This document shows, in pieces, positions 11,306 to 27,995 of a stretch of 64,000 bases of DNA. Positions within the stretch are counted from its first letter, which is position 1. Every line of letters starts with the position of its first letter. The notes under the pieces were generated by a model. That model was not told the origin of the DNA and made no database searches. It saw nothing but the letters and a program-made list of their open reading frames with translations. The DNA is from Oxytricha trifallax (lineage: Eukaryota > Ciliophora > Spirotrichea > Sporadotrichida > Oxytrichidae). The stretch lies in contig ARYC01000666.1 in the NCBI GenBank assembly GCA_000711775.1, positions 36,218 through 100,217 on the forward strand. Reading direction: 5' to 3'. The position numbers were made by a program, and so were the translations under genes.

Positions 11306-14026
11306 TGGATTAGCCAGAAGTTATTGCAATTTAATAATATTTGCATTTATTTTTTACAGAAAAAGTTATCAATAAAACTGAATACTTAACTATATAAAAC
11401 AGTACCACTTTACCTTTAAAACCTAGCATTCAAGAAAGAAGGCACGCTTAAAATAACTATCATTCAATGATTAGTTGAAAAACAACGAAAAGAAAGATTG
11501 TAAAGTTAAATACTTCACTAAGTTTATTAGAATTATTTTTTTACAGTATTTTAAATTTTAGGAAAGGGGAATCGTAAATTAATTATATTATAAGAAAAAC
11601 TAAGTCCAAATGGAAAATTACCCACAATTGAGTCTAATACATTTCTACTTGATCCTGAATTATTTGATGAAAATTTCAATAGAGAAAAGCAAGAATATCA
11701 AAATTTAGTAAAACCTCATGTAAATTCACATGGATCTGTAAGCTAAGAAAACATAGATTCGCTTTAATCAATAGAATCACGAAAAACAAAATAAAAATTA
11801 GAACATAATTAATAAATCAAAGAAAAGTAAAACTTAGCAAAGAGAGGTTAGCATCAAGAAATTTTCGACAAAGTGTTTTAGAATGAAGTGAGGAAAAATT
11901 TAGAAGCTATAAACTTAGAAAAAGAGGAATAATCAAAGCGAAAGGGTTTAAGAAATTAGGAGGATCGATATTTACTCGATCGAATTGAGCAACTGGAAGA
12001 GAAGGTCACAAAAGCATTCTAAGATCAAAATTATTAAGACTCAAATTATCTGTAAGTGGTTGAGTTAAGAAATCTGTATCTAAAAAAAGATCCAAAGAGA
12101 GCCCAAATTGAAATACTAAATGGCAGGTATAACTTATGCATTAATAAAGAACTACCTTTTAAGAAGAAGATTTAACAGTTTGCTAATGAACCCATGGCTT
12201 ACTACCTTTTTAAAAAGCGAGATTTTGTTTAGAGACTAGAGCATAAGGAGCTCAATCGATGGGAGAAAGAGGAAATAGAATTTGAGGAATTGATTAAACG
12301 ACTCATATAAGATAGTAGTGGGATTCGAAATAAAAAGTTTGAAGAATACATTCAGAAAATTAGATTGGCTATTTAAATAAGGAAACAAGCGAGGTTGAAG
12401 TTATAGAAAAAGCTAAATGTTGATAAAGAAGATCATAAGTAAGTGAATTATTGTGGTTTTATACATTTTATAGGGCTTTTGAAGAGCTTGATTAGATTCT
12501 TACAGATAAGCCAGAGAAAAGTTTGAGTCCTGAAAAGAAAGAAAAAAGACCCTTAGAAATTATTATGCAGTAAATTAAATTAGCCAAATAGCAAAATCTA
12601 TAATTAGCTATTGAAAAAATATAAGAGAAAAAAAATCAAGATTTACATTAGAATCTAGATAATTAAAATACAAAAGGCAAATTACCATAGTTTTAAAGAT
12701 CTAATTCTCCACAATTAAATAAAAGTCCCTATGAACCTTATTTAAACCCCTATACAAGTACAGTAAATAGCGCTCAAAACATCAAAATGAATAAGACTTT
12801 TTAAATAAACAAATGCAATAATTAGACTGTAAAAGCTAACTCAAAAATGGATACAATTTAATTAACTGATTAATCAACTTTATTTCAATAAAAATCTTTG
12901 ACTAAAACAAATTATGGAAGCTTTAATTAAAGTCCTATAATATTCCCGAAGCAAAGATTTAATGGGGCACTGCAATTATTATTATATACTCAATATTTTT
13001 ATATTTATTAGAAGCCCAAATTGATTAAATAAATTTGAGAATTAAAGCGAAAACAGCCCATACTAAAAAAAAACCTCGACTAGAAATTATGGCAAACTCT
13101 TAATTTCAAGATCTTAGACTCCTAATTTTGTTGACAGACAAAATTAAAATTTGAATAAACTCTAACCTGTTAACAAAAAGCTCTTTTAAGAAAAACTTAT
13201 GCTGAATTCTCAGCTATAAATCTTCAATTAACTTCAAAAAGAATAAAAACATTATAATAAGCTCTAAAGTGTCTAAAACTCCTCAATGAACCATACCCCA
13301 AATGAGTAATCTTACCTCATAAATACTAACTGTTATAACCCTGCAAGAACATTTGAAACTCGGTCTAAATCAGTTCTCAATAAAACTCCAAATAATTTTG
13401 ATAGTTCTAAGTTAGAGAAATTTAGTAATATCATGAATAACGCATAAATGTAATAAAAATCAGATATTTCCCTTGATTCAATATTCAACACAAATTTGAA
13501 TTTAAACAATGTTAGTACTGCTAAAGTTATAGAACATCCTAAATTTTCAAGTTTAACTTAGAAATCAATACAACCTAAATTAAAGACAAATGACCTTAAT
13601 ATTTTGAAAATAATTTTTCCCCTTTATTATAATAAAATTCTTTAATTCAATTTTAAGAATACATCCTTAAACCTTGATTATAACCCAGATTCATATCACT
13701 TGAATAAATCAAATCTCCAGAACATTCTGTCAAGTTGCAAGAAAAGCTAGCTCTATATAAAAAAGAACCTAAAAACCTTCGATTCCAATCTCCATGATAC
13801 TCACCAATTTATTAACTCATTTTACAATGTTTCTCAGACAATGAAAGAAATCGAGAATGCTCCTGCTGACAAGCTTGGCACCACTTATATTTATCAAAAG
13901 GTTATATAGAAAGATTAGTAGAAGCAAGAACAGCAAACTTCTTATGAATTCAAAGTAGCGCAGGTAGATCCTTTTCATATGATTAATAAGTGGGAGAGAA
14001 AAGTTCATCACAAAAAAGGCTTTTGA
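11306..14026 (+). CDS. Large Q/N-rich coiled-coil protein, unidentified
   Basis: Candidate ATG 11306 (MDQPE) followed by a typical intron 11321-11360 (GTTATTGC...TTACAG). The frame from about 11565 is clearly coding: DRYLLDRIEQLEEKVTKAF, LYLKKDPKRAQIEILNGRY, then a charged coiled-coil block (HKELNRWEKEEIEFEELIKR). Beyond about 12600 it is low-complexity Gln/Asn/Ser/Lys. The C-terminus is conserved-looking: DKLGTTYIYQKVIQKDQQKQ, then VDPFHMINKWERKVHHKKGF and TGA 14024-14026. An intron is near 12440-12472. The exon structure at 11360-11560 and 12960-13030 is unresolved, since frames change there; introns or germline-limited segments are possible. No known domain; a scaffold or cytoskeletal role is a guess from composition. 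Confidence 0.6.
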
Positions 14027-14150
14027 TATTTATTTTTTTATGCAAAATAAAGTTTTAAGAATTTTAATTATTGACCACTTAAATTCATATATTTTTTATA
14101 TCTCATTCCAATAAATTATCATCACTAATTAAATTAACAAATTATCATAA

Positions 14151-14687
14151 ATGAATCTTGTACCAACTTAATTTTCGTAGCTTTAAACTAAGAAGCTGAC
14201 AGTAAATCAAAGAGACATGACAACGATTACTGATAAACAGAAATATCCCTATAAAATTCTAGAATCTTCAGACTAGTTTCAAAGAATAGACATTGGATAA
14301 AAAGTAAAACTTGTCAATATTGTATAAATTTTTATACTAATAGATTAACAGTGAATCGTCTTTGTTTTCAATATTTTGCTTGGTGTGTGTTAAACCTATC
14401 TCAATTAGAGTTCGAGCAGTGCCTTGTGAACACTATTTTTGCTATGAATGCATTCATTCTTACATCAACCAAGAATCTAAACAGTGTTTATAGTAAGTAA
14501 TTTAACTATTAATTTTCAACTTTATAGTTGTAAGTGTACTCTAGAGCGATTTGAAAAGATACCTGATATTATGCAAATGCATGCATGCGATTATACTGAT
14601 TAAACCCCAAAACTTTAATTTAATGATCTTGGTTTATTTATTTATTTTTGTCCTGCATTTTTTATGGGTTCTAAAAGACTAAATTGA
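14151..14687 (+). CDS. Small RING-finger protein (probable E3 ubiquitin ligase)
   Basis: ATG 14151 (MNLVPTQFSQLQTKK). Two clean introns close the frame: 14304-14343 and 14493-14527. The joined product is about 150 aa with a C3HC4-type RING: CLVC, then after 12 residues CEHYFCYEC (Cys-x-His-x3-Cys-x2-Cys), then the final pair CLYC. The RING follows a ~60-residue polar N-terminus, and the rest reads LERFEKIPDIMQMHACDY and a hydrophobic end (GLFIYFCPAFFMG). Stop TGA 14685-14687. RING proteins of this kind recruit E2 enzymes for ubiquitin transfer; the substrate is unknown. The last zinc pair lies across the second intron. Confidence 0.75.
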
Positions 14688-15522
14688 TATATCTAATTTT
14701 TAATAATTAGATCGGTTTATTCAATCCATTACCTCAATTAAAAAATAAATTCTCAACATTAGTCTTAAATAAATTGAAATAAAATACTTCTCTAATTGTT
14801 TATTAAGTAATACAAATTAAAAGAATTATTATTAACATAGCGATAAGATCTTACAGTTGTGATAAATTCTTTATAGGATTTTTAGTCAAATAAAATTAAG
14901 TATGATTTTTTTAGGTATTTTATAATAGTAAAAAACAGAAATTCCTTATTGCTGAAACAGATTTATAAAAATTCATCATCAGTAAAATTTATCTTTTCTC
15001 TCTAAAAATATATTTAGTTTAATATTATTTTCAATTATGGTTTCATAATTTATGCTTTAGGATTTAACCAAAGTATAAAATTCTTTTTTCCAAACATAAT
15101 ATTTCTATAATTTTTGCAACTTATTAAAAAATATCATTCAAAATTCCGTATAAGATAAAAAAGCTACTAATTGATTTAATTATCAAAGAAATTACGATTA
15201 AAATTTACGATTTCATAGTCAATTGAATAAATAAATTATAAATATAAATAAATTCATCAAGTCATTAAAGTTAATCCCTAAATTATGTGATATTTTATTT
15301 TATAAATTCTCGAAATCATAAAATAAGTATTTAAGTTTTAATTGTCATAGATATTTCAAAGATTAAACTGCTTTATTGGAACATTAGGGAAACTTCCATG
15401 GAATGGATATAATAATTCTGCCACCTAAAAGCAATTAGTGCAGGCTATGAGTATAATACAAACAAAAGCTAAAAGTATTACATAAACTGTATTATTAAGA
15501 TAATTAATTTCATTGACATTAA
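14688..15522. other. AT-rich intergenic segment
   Basis: About 830 bases of strongly AT-rich DNA with no long coding-like frame, no recognisable RNA gene and no inverted repeat that I can see. It separates the 3' ends of the RING gene (+) and the CHD remodeler (-). Confidence 0.5.
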
Positions 15523-20595
<5,073 letters not shown>

Positions 20596-20728
20596 AATCA
20601 AGAGAAGCTTAGAAATAAATGGTAAGTTTTAATGCTAATTACAAATATTCAATTTACTCATTTAATTTTCTTTAATAATCCATAAAATTATTATAAAATC
20701 TAACTTTTCCATTAAATTTAAATATATT

Positions 20729-21640
20729 TCATTATTTTAAAGCATGAACATAGGTCTTGAGATGACTAGGTATATTTCTAGCTAATAGTATCTTATTTCT
20801 TTTGATTAAAACTTCCTTAACTCTCTATTAAGCTCTCATTTCATCCCTGACCTTACTAACATTTAGTTCATTTTCTTTTGGCAAATCAGGCTCTCTATTT
20901 AAATCTTCAGCAGAAAATACTCTCTTTAGATAGTGCTATTCCAAACGATTTTGCTTTTAGTTTTGACCAGCTATTGGAAACAATTACACTTTTGTGGAAT
21001 TACGTTTTAGATTTTTCACAGGTTAAGGCTTGTAAGCATTAAACGACTGTTTCGTTAAAGAAAACGGTGTTTTCTGGGAGTTAAAGTTCGACAAAGTAGA
21101 TTAACTTTGACGATGTGAAAGTATGCGACTATTATTCAAACTTCTTGATTAACTACGACTAGAGTTTAATCTACCATCCTTTTATAGTGCAACTCTTCTT
21201 TCTTGAGATTTTGACTCATTCGAAAAGAAATTATTATTCTTTGTGTTTTTAGCAATTGAAGTGTTCATCTATCTACCATGCTTTTAATAAGTGCTAGGAA
21301 CATATGCAGTTGTAGGCCTGAGTTTTAGTTGATCTTTGTTGAATGTTTTTACAAATCGATCTTTTTACTTTTTATCTGATATAAATTAAATCTGGCTGTC
21401 ATCCCTCTTTGACTGCAAAGCATTGTGTCTTTTTTAGGAAGTTATGCTTGGAGATCCACTGTTATAATTCTTAGTGAAACCGTCTTCATAAGTATTCGAG
21501 TTATAGTTGAAATTAGTTTGGGATGTGGCAGATTCTAGCTTTGTGCTATTATTGCTTAAGTAATATTCTATTTAGAAAACAAAAGAGTGAGACAAATTAT
21601 TTAATATATCAAATCATCAATCAGCAAAATATAATTCATT
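20729..21640 (-). CDS. Disordered Ser/Asn/Gln-rich basic protein, unidentified
   Basis: Frame ends at TGA 20729 (RNIPSHLKTYVHALKQ). The main exon (about 20729-21590) encodes a polar, basic, low-complexity protein: TKNNNFFSNESKSQERRVAL, NSSRSQSRSLNNSRI, then LKRVFSAEDLNREPDLPKEN and a helical end (VRDEMRAQQRVKEVLIKRN). The 5' end is unresolved: the frame meets TGA near 21625 with no ATG, so a first exon or intron upstream is missing from this reading. It lies just upstream of the CHD gene on the same strand. No known domain; the helical C-terminus might be the functional part. Confidence 0.5.
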
Positions 21641-21773
21641 CCTTTTTTCAATAATTTTCCAAAACTAAAGTAGCAAACAATATTTATATTATATTATAAG
21701 ATATAATTATCAGAAGTTGTTTACATACATTGAACAATTTAAATTTAATTCTATTTCTAACATATAAAGGAAC

Positions 21774-24700
21774 TCAAATCTTATTCAATATTCTTGTAAG
21801 TTTTGATTTATTTCGTTTTGTCTCCAGCATAGATTGTACTTAAACAATAATCATATCTTGAGATTATTTATTAATTATTTGAGTAATTTGCCTTGATGAT
21901 GCCGAATTTAATCGTTTCTTTTAGTTCTAAATTTGTGCTTGAGTTATCTGCCCTGGTATGTGAATTCTCTTTTTCTTTTGCTTTGGATTTTGTAAATTCT
22001 TTTCGAATTTGATTTGACTTTCAAGTATTCTTGAGCTCCCTTCAGAAATCATTGATAGTTTATTTTGGTCACCAATTTTACCTATTTTTATTAGATCTAC
22101 TGTCTACTATCTTTAGAGAGTGTTGTTTAGTGTCCCTGTTCCTGCTGTCATTTCACCACTAATATTACTCAGTTAGGCAAAGAGAAATAATTCACTTACG
22201 GCTTTTTGTTAACTTGTTTTTATTTTATATTTTCAATTTAAATTATAATAAACTTACGTAAAATTATTTTTATTAACTATAAGTCTTTCTAAATATGCCT
22301 TGCTCTGTTTGAGTTCTAAATCACTCTTGGTAACATGTGTATACATCATATTAAGCTATCTAAATTTATTTTCAACTTTATGCAAACTAGATATATTTTG
22401 CAGTTGCCATTTTCTTCTTATCGATTTGTTATCTTGAATATATGAGTCTTCACCAAATAATTCATCTTTATCCGTAACTTTCATCAATGCTATTTAATTT
22501 TCTCTATAAAATCAATTAAAAATTGTAAGAAATTATACTCTATTCTTGATGTTTTAGTCATATTCTCGTCTTCTAATATATCGTTTAAATCTTATTCTGA
22601 AGGTTTCTTATCTCCATGCTATTCATTAATAAACACAAATATTTTATATTAAAATTAAAGCTATAACTTCTGCTTTGATATCTCTCGTTTTAAAATCAAA
22701 GCTTAATTTGATATCTTCAGTAATAATGCATCCTTGAGAAGAGTGCCCATTCCCTCGTTATTATTTTTATCAATTTAAGCCATATTCCTTAATTTTCCTG
22801 CTTCAAAAGCCATCATATCGAGTGTAGTCGCTCTTCTCTGAGTCCTGAGTTTTTATAAATCTCTTGATTTATTAGCTAAGGGACTTTCATTTTAAGCTAA
22901 AGAGGACTTATCAAGGAGTGAACCTCTTTGTTACAATAATTTTAAAGGATATTCCTCCAAGGTAAGGTCTCTAAATACGATATTAAAATTAAAGAATATA
23001 TATTCATACTAAGAGTGATAAATCATATCGTTGTAATTTCTTATCATATGCTTAGACATTAAACCTTTCTATCTAATTGTATCTAACTTCATGCTTAAAT
23101 CAATTCTCTCTGAAGCATCCCGATACAACTATGAAAAAAGGTAAAATATATATGAACTTACAAATTGAAGCTTTTTTTCAAGGAATAAAGCTGATTGTAT
23201 AACCAATTTCTTCTTGCTTTCATCAAAACCTTCATTTTAAGAACCAATTTCTCTAAAATTAAGAAATCTTGAGATCATATCTTTATCCTCACTCATGTAT
23301 ATTTCCCCAGGCAACTAATTATGCTAGACTTTATTATCAATCATATTATTTATGGTGAATACTCCATCCAGAAATTTATAAATCATCAAAGTGTTTTTCC
23401 TGGTCTCTTCTATCTAAATTTATTTATTAGTTTCTTGAATTACTTACAATCTTATTTTGCTTTAGTTTTTCATTTTGAATTTCTTCACTCTTCATGCGCA
23501 TTTTATTTTCAATTTCAACCATCTCTTCCTTCTCCCTTTTCTTCTCTTCTTCCCATCTATGCTAATTTTCCCTCAATTCCTCTAGATATTTATTTTTGGT
23601 CCACTGCAGTCTTCCAATCTAATTCATGATATTTCTGAGTTTAGCCTCTTCACGCTCCTTTTCATGCATTTGAGGGCCTAGCACATTTGAGGCTGCTTTC
23701 GATAACTCCCCTAAATCGCTTTGCTTAAATCTATCACATAGAATGGAATATTGTCTCTCGTATTCTTTTAGTTGCTCTGTCTGCAGATTTATTATTTAAG
23801 ATAATTTTACTCCAAATTACTTTTAAATTAACTCGAAAAAACTGAATTTATTAAAAGAGCAATAAGTAATTATTTTCATCTTAAAGTTCTTATTCCATCT
23901 TAATCGCTTTCATTTACAGTTTTTACAATTTACCTTCTTATTATAACTTTTGCATGTGATTTTCTTGGCTCTAATCGTCAAATTTGTCTATCATTCTTTT
24001 TAGAGTAGAAAGAATGTGCATTTTTTCTTTGATTTTTCTTTTGTTCTCTTTCTTTCTTTTTCTTACGATATTGTATAAATAATTATATAGTATATTATAA
24101 TATTGATAGCCTATTGGTACTTATTTTCCATTTCTTTCTTTTCCTTTTCAGAAATAAACTTGATATTTTCCCATTTTTCCATAACATCTGCATAGTGATA
24201 AACTACAGCTAACATCTCATCTATTTATTCTTATTTTTATCTGTTTTCATCCAGATTTCTCTGATATAAATGTTCTTATGTTTCTCTCTGTTCCTTCTCG
24301 AATTCACTTTAAATTAGATTATGATGTTTGTTACGAGATGAAAATAAAAGACTTGGTGGGAAAGAGTTAAATCATAATTGAGAGATGTTTATTATAAACT
24401 CTCTTTAATGAATTATAATTCTTTGTCACTTACATCTATTGATCTAATTCTTCAAGTTAATTGTTCAGACTATGTGAATATTCTTGATCATCCTCAGCTC
24501 CATGTTTTAAAAGCATCACTTTTTTCATTTGTTAATTTACTTCATTTAGCCGTTTCTCAGCTTAATGTTAATCGTATTTTAGTCTATTCATTAGTTTCAT
24601 GTACGAGTCATAAACTTTCTATATTAATCAAAATTCTTAGAATAACAAGCATTTATACAAAGATAAAGTATGACTGTTTCATTTTACAATATGAGTATAT

Positions 24701-24968
24701 TACTATTTCTTTTAAATGGATAAAATGAAAATTAATATGAATTTTCTTTGTAATTTATTTCATAAAAACTAACCTCTTTAGATTACAATTGATGAAAATA
24801 ATTCTCAGCTCTCTCCCTCACAGACAAGATTTATTCACTTCTAATAGAGGGTGTCGCTTCTGTATAGGTTGCACTTGGTTACTCCTTAGTTTTATGGTCG
24901 TAGTCGCTGTGATCATAGTCATGCTAAATAAAGTCAATTTCAGTCAGCTAGTAAATTCGATCACCCAT
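21774..24968 (-). CDS. Long coiled-coil protein, possibly ciliary or centrosomal
   Basis: Start ATG 24968 (MGDRIYQLTEIDFIQHDYD), stop TGA 21774 (RNKSKLTRILNKI). Several exons give long heptad-like, Glu/Lys/Gln-rich stretches: ENYFHQLQSKE, YDQHQAEKRLNEVNQQMKK, EYERQYSILCDRFKQSDLGE, RWEEEKKREKEEMVEIENK. Likely introns: about 24597-24787 (GTTAGT...AATATAG), about 24318-24428 (GTAAGTGAC...TTTAAAG), one starting near 24120, and others at 22200-22300 and 23100-23170. The C-terminal ~150 residues are basic and less helical (HIPGQITQAQIQ). The composition resembles axonemal or basal-body coiled-coil proteins, but no specific family can be named. The exon chain in the centre is approximate. Confidence 0.55.
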
Positions 24969-25812
24969 TTTAATTATCAAATCAATTATATTTTTAAGAA
25001 ATAATATTTTACATGATTGTTTAATCCAAATTATAGTTCATTCATTATATAAATTGATTACCTATTTTAAATTATTAAACTTCAAAAGGAGCATAATACC
25101 TTGAGGTTAAGCGTTATAATAAATGAGTTAAATATTATAATTTTAACCATTTACTCTATGTAGCATTTTAATTTAATAATTAAATTTTATTAAAATCTGA
25201 CTTCAAGATATATTAAATATATTATTATATTAATGTTCGTATAGAACTGATATGGTGAATCAAGAGTTTAATAACTTATAATTTGGTTTTCAAATGAAAT
25301 TCCCATTCTGTTCGCAAAATGTTGTTATTTTATAAGTTTTCAATATTTTATTAAAGAGATATAAAAATAAAAATAATTAAATTTGATTAACCTAGATAAA
25401 TCTTATAAGTAAATCATTTATTAACTATGGTAAAAAAAAGATAGGGATTTATGGGAATTTCAATCTAAACTATCGTAAAAATAAAGAAATTATAATTGAA
25501 TATGATAAGATTATCAAATTATTTTTTGTTTTTGTGTTAATTACTATTTTTGTCTTATCATACGTATATAATAATTATAATTCTTTATGACATAACAGTG
25601 AGAGATTCAATAAAAAAATTAGGCCTAAGTACACACAGGCCTTATATAATACTTCGGTATGCGACTAATCTACTCTCACTCATAACACGTGGCATACTCT
25701 CTAAGAAATGTGAAAAACTAACGACCCTTTTAAATAAAATGGGAAGAATTTAATCACGATTTTTTTGAAATAAAGTGAATTGTATTAAAAAATAAATTAA
25801 GAATATAAGAAT
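24969..25812. other. AT-rich intergenic segment
   Basis: Highly AT-rich. Around 25620-25650 an AGGCCT...AGGCCT pair flanks a short spacer, but I could not fold it into an RNA gene. A short plus-strand open frame at 25550-25753 has no coding character. No gene called. Confidence 0.4.
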
Positions 25813-26230
25813 ATGAAAACATGTCTGATCAGAAGGAGCAGTGTCATTCATTTAAAATGTAAGTTACAAAAAACATATCTAAAAAATTAATTTTACAGGG
25901 GTGGCAACAAGATCGATTGAGAAGTACATGCGAGAAGAGTCAACTGAAGACTAAGAAAAACACAAGAAAAATTACACTCAAGCTAATGGAGCTAAGTATG
26001 AAGGAGAATGGAGAAATAATAACGTTTTTTTTAAGATTTCCATTTTTGATTATTACATTTACTATTGGTATTATTAATTATAAATTTGAATTTAAATCTC
26101 AACTTATTTCAAAAAAATCTTGAATATATATATTCATTTTATGTTATTTCATTTTTTTAATGCAGAATGTATAAAAATGGGACCTAAACAGGAGAACTCC
26201 TCTGCCATCTCATTTTGGTAATTTAATAAT
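25813..26230 (+). CDS. Possible MORN-repeat gene fragment
   Basis: Two or three short exons can be read. ATG 25813 leads to an intron (about 25860-25898, GTAAGTTAC...TTACAG), then WVATRSIEKYMREEST followed by YTQANGAKYEGEWRNN. The last part fits the MORN repeat signature (NGxxYxGEWxxN), usually found in tandem in membrane- or cytoskeleton-linked proteins. A second intron (about 26021-26163, ending AATGCAG) leads to MYKNGTQTGELL, which vaguely continues a MORN pattern. After that coding character disappears. It may be a degenerate gene or one germline segment of a gene whose other parts are elsewhere. Confidence 0.3.
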
Positions 26231-26910
26231 AAACCTGAGAACTGAAATAAAATGTAGGAAAAATTATAAAGAATAAAACCGTATTCTCTATGCAATTTTA
26301 TCTATAAACCTGCAATTTTAAAATTCTTAGCACTTTACGATCATTGAAAACAAGGGAATAAATATCGCTAGAATACAAATATGTGAAGAGGTAATTTTCT
26401 AAATATTTAGATTGAGTTTTATTAAAAGTTTTTTCAATATTTGAAAATAATATGATTATTTATCTATTGTACAAAATGATATGATTTTTTTTAGTTGCTC
26501 CCAATATATTCTATAACTTGTTTCAAAAATAATATTAATTTGATTGCAAAGTTCTGCTATGATTTTAATATATATATATATAGAAAAATAAAACTGCTTA
26601 TTAATATATTAATTTTATATTGGGTTATTAAGTAGATGTTTATCAATTTAAATATTTTGAATGTGTACTATTATTACAATAAAGTTGGATATTATTCAAA
26701 GGAATGTCAAATTAAATTGATTTCCTTGAGCAGTCTGAAAAGCATAATATTATAAATTTATAATAAAATTTTGAAGTTAAACCTTTTTCTTTAATTCTAA
26801 GACAACATTTTATTTTTTCAAATAAATAACTCATTTAAAAGTCAATTTGTCAAACTCAAGGTAAGAAACTTTTTTAAAAAATAAATTTTCATATATATTA
26901 TAATCATATA
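26231..26910. other. AT-rich noncoding segment
   Basis: Extremely AT-rich, including a short (TA)n run near 26568-26582. No gene, RNA or organised repeat recognised between the MORN-like fragment and the inverted-repeat element that follows. Confidence 0.45.
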
Positions 26911-27324
26911 TTGCAGGAATACATTCGATTTGGGAAAATGAATTAAAATTAAATTAATTAAATATTAAAATCATGGCAGTTATCAAAACCAAAGTGACTC
27001 AAAATTCAAAAATAAATCAATTCTACGGTAGATACCGCAATTTTACCTGGACTTTATTATTGGCAATATTCCTGAATCATCCCAGGAAGCGAGATATTTT
27101 GATTTTGAGCTAACTCCCAAAATAGTATAATGGATTTTTCTCGCATGGGCGATGAGATAAAATCATTATAGCAATAACAACCACCGTCTCATTTTTAATG
27201 CGCTATCCAGAGAGTATAATATTGTCATGGTTTACAGACATTTTCCAAAAACATAACTGAAGGTAATAATGATTAATTAATTTTAATTTTAATTCATTTT
27301 CCCAAATCGAATGTATTCCTACAA
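26911..27324. mobile_element. Short inverted-repeat element (MITE-like), ~410 bp
   Basis: The left end AGGAATACATTCGATTTGGG (26915) continuing to about 26960 is matched in inverted orientation by 27271-27320, about 45 bp with one 1-nt length difference. Outward, ATTGC on the left and ATTGT on the right extend the similarity. The ~310-bp interior is less AT-rich than the surroundings (AGGAAGCGAG, TCTCGCATGGGCGATGAG) and has no long frame. This fits a non-autonomous DNA element. No convincing target duplication was identified. Confidence 0.65.
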
Positions 27325-27995
27325 TAATAATTGACCTCGCTCTGTCTGCTCTTAATATTTATATTTTATAATTACTAGTAAATAAAAAAGTGAATGCTCC
27401 TGGGCGTTAGTGAGACTGAATTATGCTATAGCGTAAAATAAAAATATTCAAGAGTCTGCCAACAGATGAAATAACACTTAGTTTCATATAGTAGGTCTAC
27501 TTTTAATATATTTTATTTGAAAATTTTATAGGAAATACAGCCAAATATCTTATAATTAAATAATAAATAAATTTACTTAAATAATTAAGCTTAGTAGCAC
27601 GCATTGAATATATATTCACTGCAATTAATCCCTAAGTCAAAAGCAATAGTCTTGTCTTTTATAGTAAATCAATCATGCTCATTTATATTTATTCATACAC
27701 TGTTCAAATTTAAATATTATTTTTTTACTTTTTTTCTCCGTAAATTCTAAAATAACTGTATTATTATAATTTTTTTATTAAATTTTTAAGGTAAAGTTTT
27801 TTATCAGGAATTGTGATATGAATCCATCTTGAGATTTTATTAAGGATCGTTCTTCTAACCAAAAAGGGCAGGTAGAAGGTTGTAAATCTAACGCATGAAA
27901 TTATAAGTGAAAATTAAGCGAGGTTTAATCTTCTTCTTACTACGCTTATAGAGTGATTATAAACTTAGGATACGCCTGAGTTTATTAACAAAACT
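27325..27995. other. Noncoding segment
   Basis: AT-rich DNA with no recognisable gene. It lies between the 410-bp inverted-repeat element and the 3' end of the minus-strand coding-like region. Confidence 0.4.

Noticed and set aside
23321..23629. 102-codon plus-strand hydrophobic frame
   Set aside because: Antisense of a Glu/Lys-rich coiled-coil exon on the minus strand, which produces Phe/Leu/Ser-rich antisense.
24378..24728. 116-codon plus-strand open frame
   Set aside because: The minus strand carries the exon of the coiled-coil gene here (YDQHQAEKRLNEVNQQMKK); the plus frame is its antisense shadow.
25620..25650. AGGCCT...AGGCCT pair as a possible RNA hairpin or tRNA
   Set aside because: AGGCCT is self-palindromic and the spacer does not extend pairing; no tRNA arms could be built.
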